NCBI GenBank assembly: GCA_030730025.1
Contig: JANQWC010000005.1
Coordinates: 81,886 to 145,885 of the forward strand
Reading direction: 5' to 3'
Length of the DNA stretch: 64,000 bases
Source of the DNA: Crocinitomicaceae bacterium
Lineage (GTDB): Bacteria > Bacteroidota > Bacteroidia > Flavobacteriales_D > Crocinitomicaceae
Shown in pieces: positions 8,568 to 17,200 of this stretch (its first letter is position 1; each line of letters opens with the position of its first letter). The notes beneath the pieces were generated by a model. That model made no database searches. It was not told the origin of the DNA and saw only the letters and a program-made list of their open reading frames with translations. The translations under genes were made by a program, and so were the position numbers.

Positions 8568-11264
8568 CTAGCGCAGCAAATTTACATGACCCGTCACGAC
8601 CTTGCGTTCGTCTAAATCTGGGTTTTTGTATAATATACGATAAGTATAGACACCAGCTGGCGCTTCGAGTGCATCTGGTCCGTATGTACCATCCCAGCCA
8701 ACCAATGCGTTGCGGCTTTCAAAGATGACTTCTCCCCAACGGTTATAGACCTTGAACTCGTAGTTTTGCGCGTCATATCCAGAATAGAATACTGGGCAAA
8801 AGACTTGGTTGTTTTGGTCGCCGTCTGGTGTAAAGCTATTCGGGATGTAGAGAAGTTCGTTGTACTGATAACCAATGCTAATTGAAGTGACATCGGCACA
8901 TTGGAGGTCGGTCAGTGCAGTGAGTGTAATGGTGTAGCCCTCTGTGGTGTTTTGGAACACATGTGATGGCTCGAAGTCGTAGGCGAATTGCCCGTCTCCA
9001 AAATCCCAAACGTAGTTGGTAGCTCCCATGGACAAATTGCTAAACATCACGTATTGTGCCTCTTGTGTAAAGACACTTATTGGCGATTCAAAATCGGCAA
9101 CAGGGAGGTCTTCTACATAGATGTAGGCTAGTTCGGTGTGTGTGTCGTAGCAGCCAAATGAAGTGGTAGCCGCTAAGCTTACATCAAAGGTACCACCGTT
9201 GCCAAAAACAATCGTTGGAGCAGTACCAGACGCACTTAGACCATTGCTAGTAGACCAACTGTAGGTGGTGTTTGTGGCGTCGTCTGCTGTCAAGCTCACT
9301 GCAAGTGGAGCGCAGCCTTCAACAGGATTGGCACTAAAAGTAACGATTGGAAGTGGGTGAACGGTGACGGTGCCTGTGGCAGGTAAACTTGGGCAATTGT
9401 TGAGCGTGTAGACAACTGTGAGTGTGCTGTCTTGTAACGGCGTAAATGTTTGGTTAGCGCCGCCAAGAAGGCTGTTTGGCCCCCATGCATAGCTACCACC
9501 AATTAAGTCGGGTGTTGCAGTCAGGGTAACGGGATCTGCTTCACAGATAGTTGCGCTAGTCAGCGTTACTACAGGTATTGGATTCACCGTAACTTGCGCT
9601 GTGGCTGCGGGGCTTGTACAGTTGTTTAATGTATATGTTACTGTATAGCTAGTACTGCTTGCAGGGCTAACTGAAATGGTATCGTTGGTATCGTTCGTAG
9701 ACCAAAGATAAGTTCCGCCCGGTAAGTTTGCTGTTGCAACAAGATTGATGACATCCCCAAAACAAATGACCGCGTTTGCAGTTTGCGCAACTGGAATAGG
9801 GTTAACTAAAACAGTTGCAGTAGCGGTATCCTGACAAGCTAATAAGTCATAGATAACTGTATAGGTGGTAGTAGCCGCTGGGCTAACTGTGATGCTCGCA
9901 CTATTCGCTGCAAGCGGAGCCCAAGTGTAGGTACCCCCGGGAAGGTCAACGTTAGTGCTGAGTGTTGTGGAGCCACCAAAACAAATGGTGTCGTTTGCGG
10001 TGCTAATGACAGGGTAAGGCTTCACAACGATGGTCCCGCTCACACTAGGTGCGACACAGCCATTTGAACTCGTATAGACAACGCTATAGCTAGTTGTTGC
10101 TGTTGGGTTTGCTGTTAAACTTGAAGTGGTGGCGCCTGTGTCCCAAAGGTAAGTACCGCCGGCACTTACATTATTGACAAAAAGCGAACCTGCTGAGCCC
10201 ACACATACTGAATCGGTAGTGACGGTTGGCTGAGGCGTAGGTTCTACCGTGACCGTAACGTTTGTTGTTCCGGTACAACCAGCGGCTGAGTAATCTACAG
10301 AGTAGGTGGTGGTAGTTGACGGAGATACAGAGATACTCGGGCCCGTACCTACTTGTGTACCATTTAAAAACCAGGTGTAAGTACCTCCGGGTGTCGTGGA
10401 GCTTGCAGTGAGGTTGCCGCTAGCTCCCGCACAAATTGTCAGTGGAGCTGCTGTTACTGTAGGTCCTGGATTGACCGTAACGGTGGTTGTGGCGTTTACA
10501 GTGCCGCAGTTTGGAACGGTGAGCGTAACAGTGTATGTACCTGCAGCCAATAAAGTAGGGCTGGCAACTGTTGGGTTTTGTTGGGTAGAAGTGAAGCTAT
10601 TTGGCCCAGCCCAAGCCCAAGAATAGTTGGTGCCGGTTGGGTTTGGAACAGCGCCAAGCGAAAAGGGCTGCCCTGCACAAATAGGGCTTGTATTGGAAGC
10701 GGTAAGGGTTGGCGTTTGGCAGCAGTTGATGTACATTGAAATACGGCCGATGTTGTAATTGACCTCCGACCAAATGTTGGCCATTGCTGCACCTGTACCA
10801 GCAGGGCAAGATTGCATGCCGCTGCGTTGGAGTGTGGTGTTGAATCCGTTGATACTCGTTACAAAATTTGCAGGGCCGTAGCTGTTGACGCAATTGGCAC
10901 CTCTGGCACCATACACACCGATGATTTCGCCAGCGGCTACGGGAATGTTACACGCAATAACCTGAGTTGCTGGGGCATTAGAAATTGTAAATAACTGCAC
11001 AAAATTATTTGTGGTACCTGCAAATGCAGGAGGTGGGCCAGCTGTAAAACGCACCACGCGAATGGTTTGGGTTCCTGTTGGGGCAGCATCTGGCGGAATG
11101 TATAAACCGCAAATAGTGAAACTTGTAGGGGCTGTAAAGTGATAGCCTCTGATCATACTCGTGAAGGTCGTTGTTTGAGTACCAACACTAATGGCTGTGC
11201 CTTGCGCAAAAGAAATACCAAGTACAGAAAAAAGTATGATGCTAAGGAGTAAAAGTTTTTTCAT
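8568..11264 (-). CDS. T9SS-exported Ig/PKD-repeat surface protein (gliding-motility-type C-terminal domain)
   Basis: An 898-residue secreted protein: signal peptide (MKKLLLLSIILFSVLGISFA), a unique N-terminal beta-rich domain with several Cys to about residue 180, then about six Ig-like modules of some 72-83 residues (each with an ICAG- or ICFG-type Cys near the start and a GGTYLW- or GGTYTW-like core), two PKD-like modules (VWDFGDG), and a C-terminal 90-residue domain starting YIPNSFTPDGD. That last domain, with YNRWGEVIFES and GWDGTYG, is the gliding-motility-associated type B sorting signal for the type IX secretion system. The product should be exported and anchored or released at the cell surface, likely as an adhesin. 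The start directly abuts the stop of the giant protein gene, so they share a transcript; the C-terminal 250 residues of the two are paralogous. Confidence 0.9.
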   Translation of the reverse strand: MKKLLLLSIILFSVLGISFAQGTAISVGTQTTTFTSMIRGYHFTAPTSFTICGLYIPPDAAPTGTQTIRVVRFTAGPPPAFAGTTNNFVQLFTISNAPATQVIACNIPVAAGEIIGVYGARGANCVNSYGPANFVTSINGFNTTLQRSGMQSCPAGTGAAMANIWSEVNYNIGRISMYINCCQTPTLTASNTSPICAGQPFSLGAVPNPTGTNYSWAWAGPNSFTSTQQNPTVASPTLLAAGTYTVTLTVPNCGTVNATTTVTVNPGPTVTAAPLTICAGASGNLTASSTTPGGTYTWFLNGTQVGTGPSISVSPSTTTTYSVDYSAAGCTGTTNVTVTVEPTPQPTVTTDSVCVGSAGSLFVNNVSAGGTYLWDTGATTSSLTANPTATTSYSVVYTSSNGCVAPSVSGTIVVKPYPVISTANDTICFGGSTTLSTNVDLPGGTYTWAPLAANSASITVSPAATTTYTVIYDLLACQDTATATVLVNPIPVAQTANAVICFGDVINLVATANLPGGTYLWSTNDTNDTISVSPASSTSYTVTYTLNNCTSPAATAQVTVNPIPVVTLTSATICEADPVTLTATPDLIGGSYAWGPNSLLGGANQTFTPLQDSTLTVVYTLNNCPSLPATGTVTVHPLPIVTFSANPVEGCAPLAVSLTADDATNTTYSWSTSNGLSASGTAPTIVFGNGGTFDVSLAATTSFGCYDTHTELAYIYVEDLPVADFESPISVFTQEAQYVMFSNLSMGATNYVWDFGDGQFAYDFEPSHVFQNTTEGYTITLTALTDLQCADVTSISIGYQYNELLYIPNSFTPDGDQNNQVFCPVFYSGYDAQNYEFKVYNRWGEVIFESRNALVGWDGTYGPDALEAPAGVYTYRILYKNPDLDERKVVTGHVNLLR

Positions 11265-14200
11265 TTATCGAATCAAATTTATGTGACCTTTGATGGTCTG
11301 GCGTTTGTCTACTGATGGCAGTTTGACGGTAATCATATACGTATACGTCCCAACCGGGCATGGGTTGCCTTGCAGCCCAAAAGATCCGTCCCAACCAAAT
11401 GCTGGGTTCAATGATTCAAAAATCACTTCTCCCCAACGGTTGTAGATGAGCAATTGGTAATTGTAAGGATCAATTCCGGACGTAAAGATAGGCAGAAAGG
11501 TTTGATTGAATTGGTCTGCGTCAGGTGTAAATGAGTTAGGAATGTAATATACTAAACCTGGGTCAAAGCCAATATAGAAGCTTGCTGTATCCGAACAGCC
11601 AAGATTTGAGTAGGCATATAGAAGAACGGTTGTGCCCTCGTTATCGATGTTAAAGATATGTGTAGGGGCTTCCTCACTTGAAGAGCCGCCTTCACCAAAG
11701 TTCCATTGGTAGCTTGTGGCGCCTACAGAACTATTCCAGAAAGAAAGGGCTTGGTTGGGCTCTGTAAATACTTGTGATGAAGGTTCAAATGCTGCAATTG
11801 GATAGTTATCTACCTCGATCATGTTTGCAATGGTTGTGCTGCTACTACATCCATTTAAGGTTGCGGTCAAAGTAACAGAAAACGAGCCATTTGACTGAAA
11901 ATCTAAGGTGGTTTGGGCGCCGCTCGCAGTCAGCTGATTACTTGTTTGCCAAGTATATGTTGTGTTGTTGAGTACGTCTGCGCTGAAATCTACGCTGAGT
12001 GGCACACAACCTTGTAAGATATTCGCATTGAAGGTGCTAATAGGCAAGGGCAAAACGGTGATATTTGCCTGAATGGTATCAGACGAACAGCCATTGAGTA
12101 CATTGAATACTTCAATCGTTGAATCTTGCGTTGGTGTAAATGTGTTCGTGGCAATACCTTGTACGCCATTCGGCCCCCAATAATAAGTGCCCGCAGGGTT
12201 GGCATTTGCTTGCATGGTAACGGGGTCACCAGCACAGATGGTTTGGTTGTTCATGGTAATGGTCGGCACAGGATTAACCGTAAGCGTTGCCGTCACAGGT
12301 ATAGATGTACAACCGTTCAACGTGTAAGTCACAGCCTGACTTGTGGTGCTATTCGGACTGAGTACGAGTGTGTCGTTGGTGGTCCCGTTGGCCCATAAAT
12401 AAGCACCGTTGGCTAAGTTGGCGCTTGCTATTAGCGCACCTGCCTGACCCGCACAAATAGTGGCGTTTTGAACCTGCACAACAGGCACAGGATTGACAAC
12501 AATTTGCGCACTAGCGGTATCGGTACAACCCGCCAAGTTGTAAATTACGGTATAAGTACTCGTGGCGTTCGGAGCAGCAAGCAAATTTGCTTGTGTATTT
12601 GTGCTGTTGTTCCAAGTATAAGTACCGCCAATTAAACTGATTTGTGTGGTAATGGTACCGTTGGCTCCTGTACAAATGGTATCGTTTTGAGCGGTAATGC
12701 TCGGATACGGATTGACCACAATTGTCATGGTAGCGGTATTGGCGCAGAGCCCTGTGTTTGGCGTAAACGTGTAGGTGGTAGTAGCATTCGCGTTCGGCGC
12801 CGGACTCCAGCTTCCGTTCACACCATTATTAGAAGTTGTAGCTAAGTTGATGACACCTCCCGTACAGATCGGCGCTATTTGCGTGAAAGTAGGGTTGGTA
12901 TTTGCTTGGAATGTAATCGTTAGCGCCTCCGTGTCTGTACAGCCATTGGCCGCTGTCACCGTCACGGTGTAGGTGCCGGCTGTGCTTACCGAAAGTGGCG
13001 CCGTGGTGCCCACAACGCTTGTGCCGTTAGACCACGAATAAGCAACACCTCCATTGGCAGTTAGTGAAATACTTGTGATGTTACAATCCAAAACAGTTGT
13101 CGTGCCAGCATTAGCAATCGCTGCTGTAGGTGCTAATACATCTTGCGTAATGACGATTTGTTCGGTATCAGTACAGCCATTCGCAGCAGTAGCTGTCACT
13201 GTGTATGTTCCGGGTGCAGTTACAGATAAGGCAGCGGCAGTTCCAACAACACTCGTTGCGTTAGACCAAGAATAACTAACTCCTCCGCTTGCGGTCAAGG
13301 AAATGCTCGTTTGCGAACAAGTCAATAGGTTGGTGTTGGAGTTGTTGGTAATGGTAGCAGTTGGCGCTGAAATATCTTGTGTGATGATGCTGTTCGCGGT
13401 TGCCGTACAACCGTTTGCCGCTGTAACGGTAACGGTGTAAGTACCGGGTGAGCTGACAGCCAGCGTTGCGGCGGTTCCAACAACTGCTGTTCCGTTTGAC
13501 CAACTATATGCTGTGCCACCCGTTGCCGTTAAGTTGATAGAGGTGGTAGTACAGTTGAGTATATTGACATTCGGTAAATTGGTGATATTCACACTTGGCG
13601 CTGTCGTATTCTGGGTAATGGTGGTACTGGCTGTAGATGAACAGCCATTTGGAGCAGTCACGGTCACGGTGTAGGTGCCAGGCGTGGTGACAGAAATATT
13701 GGCTTGTGTACCTAAGTTGGTGCCTGCAGCAATCCAGGAATACGATCCGCCTCCAGATGCAGTTAGTGCAATACTGGTCGTCGTACAGGTCAATACAGCT
13801 GGGTTCGGCACGCTAGAAATGGCTGCTGTTGGCGGCGTGATATTTTGGGTAATAATTGTAGCGTTTGTGGCGGTGCAACCATTTGTACTTGAAGTGACGG
13901 TTACGGTGTAGGTTCCGGGAGTTGTGACAGTTAAATTCGCTGTTGTACCCACAACAGAGGTGCCATTAGACCAAGAATAGGTGCCGCCACCCGTTGCGGT
14001 GAGGCTCATGCTCGTGAGTGAGCAGGTCAATTGCGTTGCGGCCGTATTATTGGTCACGGCGGCTGTTGGAGCAGTAATGTTTTGAGTAATAGTGATTTGC
14101 TCTGTATCAATACATCCGTTTGAACCTGTAACAGTAGCGGTATATGTGCCAGGAGTGGTCACACTGATATTGTTATTGATACTAATGGTACCCGTCCCAT

Positions 14201-17200
14201 TTGACCAAGAAGCGTTCACTCCTCCAGATGCAGCTAAGGTAATTGCTGTGACATTACAATCTAATATGGTTGTGTTGGCTAAAGATACAATTGATGCGAC
14301 GGGAACTGCAATATTTTGTGTCACTACATAATTAGTGGTGCCAAGACAACCATTTGCTTCCAGTATATTCAATGTATAAGTTCCAGGCGTACTCACGCTA
14401 TAATTAGAGACGTTACCTGCACCTGATATTGGGCCTGTGCTTAAAACGGTGGAGCCATTTAGCCAAGTTGCGGTGCCGGAACCGGTAGATGAACTTCCGG
14501 TTAAGGTAATGCTGGTTGTGCTGCAGGTCAGTACGCCGTTGGCTGTTGCAGCGATACTAACTGTTGGCGCTTGGTTATTCTGCGTGATGGTCGTTGCTGC
14601 CGTTGCCGTGCATCCGTTGGCACTTGTAACGGTGACCGTATAAGTCCCAGGATTGGCAATACTTATTGTTGCGCTGGTGCCAATAGTTGTAGTGCCGTTG
14701 CTCCAGGAGTAACTAGTGCCACCTGTTGCTGTCAAGGAAAGTGCATTGTTGGTGCAAGACAACATCGTTGTATTTGGGTTGGACGCAATTGCAGCGGTAG
14801 GCGCTGTGAGATTCTGTGTAATGACAGTGCTTGAGGTAGTACTACATCCGTTGGCGCCGGTTACAGTAACTGTATAAGTACCGGGGGTGGTTACATTTAA
14901 GGATGCTGTGGTTCCGAGAATAGCTGTTCCGTTTGACCACGAATATGTTCCGCCTCCGCTGGCTGTTAAACCGATAGAGGTAAGGCTACAGGTGAGTTCG
15001 CTTGCATTGGGCGCATTGGTAATTGCAACAACAGGTGCTGCAGTTGTTTGGGTGATGGTCGTACTTGCTGTCGCGGTGCATCCGTTCGGACCTGTGACAG
15101 TAACTGTGTAGGTTCCTGGGCTACTCACGCTCAGGGCTGCATTTGTGCCAACAACAATCGTTCCGTTTGACCACTCATAACTTGCCCCACCAGTTGCATT
15201 TAGTGAGATACTGGTTGTGGTACAATTGAGTGTTGTGGTGTTTGTCGGGTTATCAATGGAAGCGATCGGCGCAATAATATCTTGTGTAATGTTGGAATTG
15301 GCGCTTGCAGTACAGCCATTTGCACCCGTTACCGTTACTGTATAAATTCCAGGTGTGCTTACATTGATACTTGCGGTGCTGCCGATATTTGTCGTTCCGT
15401 TTGACCAAGCGTAGGAAACACCTCCACTAGCAGTGAGGGCGATAGAAGTGGTGCTGCAAGTGAGTATATTGGTTTGCGGGCTTGCCGAAATGGCTGCTGT
15501 AGGGGCTTGCGTATCTTGAGTGATAATCGTGCTTGCTGTTGCCGTACAACCATTTGATCCAGTAACTGTCAGGATATAAGTCCCTGTATTGGTGACGTTT
15601 AATGTTGCCGTATTGCCAAGGTTTGTTGCGCCTTGTGTCCAAGAATAAGTGCCGTTTCCACTGGCTGTTAAGGAAATACTTGTGGTGGCACAAGTAAGCG
15701 TATTGTTGGCAACAGAACTACTTATAGCTGCAGTAGGCGCAGATAAATCTTGTGTAACCACCTGGCTCGCCGTACTTGTACAACCATTGGCCCCAGTGGC
15801 TGTAACGGTGTAGGTTCCGGGCGTAGTGACGTTGATGGAGGCGGTGCTGCCCACGATGCTACTGCCATTGCTCCATGAGTAGCTGTTCGCACCAGTAGCG
15901 CTCAGGGTAGTTGTCGTTATGCTACAATTCAAAATGCTGCCATTGGTAGTGCTGAGGGCAATACTAGGCGCGGTAATATCTTGAGTGATGGTAATACTAG
16001 CGTTGGCACTGCAACCATTGGCCCCAGTTGTGGTAACGGTGTAGGTGCCTGGTGTAGTAGCGCTGTAGGTAGCATTTGTACTCACTATAGAAGTGCCATT
16101 GCTCCAAGAATATGTCGAGCCTCCAGTTGCGCTGAGGTCAATGGTGGTGGTGGAACAATTCAATGTGGTTGTTCCACTTAAATTTGAAAGCGTTAAGGCT
16201 GGTAAAACAATATTTTGTGTGATTGTTTCACTTGACGTAGCCGTACAACCATTTGGTTCTGCTCCAATAACAGTATAAGTTCCCGGTGCGTTCACGACAA
16301 GACTAGCTCCGGCGCCAATTGCGCTTGCGCCGTTGTACCAAGTATATGTGGTGGCACCATTGGCATTTAAGTTGATGGACGTTGTGTTGCAATTGAGTTC
16401 GTTAGTAGCGATAGAGATCGAAATGATTGGCGAGATGGTGTCTTGCGAAATTTGGATGGCGAGTGCATCCTGACAGCCAGCTGCATTTGTAACAGTAACT
16501 TCATACAAACCGGGACTCGTGACGCTCAAACTCGCATTCGTACTGATGACTGCAGATCCGTCATTCCAACTATAGCTGGTACCACCTGTGCCGGTGAGTG
16601 AAATGCTTGTTGTGGTACAGTTGAGTTCTGGAGTGTTTGTATTGTTGGTGATGCCAGCTGTTGGCAAGGCATCAACGGTAATCGTGAGGTTAGCGGTAGT
16701 TGCGCAAGTACCTGAAGTTGGCGTGAAGGTATAACTTGTCGTTTGCGTGTTGTTGAGCGCAGGCGTCCAGCTGCCACTGATACCGTTATTCGAAACAGTC
16801 GGAAGGGCAGTTAATGAAGATCCAAAACAAATTGCCGCAACTGGGCTGAAGGAGGGAGCAGTATTGGCTGTAACCGTTACAACCCCATTGACGTTGCTGC
16901 TGCCATCCCAAAAGCCTCCACCATTCGGGTTGAATCCGCCATAAACGGTACAGCCGTTGTAGGTGTAGCTAAATGCGTAATAGTAAGTTCCAGCGCTCAG
17001 GCCAGTGAGGGTTGCGCTATATTCGTCGTTGTTTGGATTGACGCTAGAGAGCGGATTATAAGTTGCGCTAGACCAAGAACTAGTTGGCCATGTGGCAGGA
17101 TTTGTATTTGTCGAGGAGATGGCATAGGAAACGCTGATACCCGCTGCTTGCCCTGCTAGGTTGGTGAGCCCCGCTTCATAAACTTGCCCGTAGATGCTCA

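Noticed and set aside
12906..16661. CRISPR-like appearance of regular repeats
   Set aside because: The ~234-base period is a protein-coding module in one frame; there are no short palindromic repeats with unique spacers and no cas genes.
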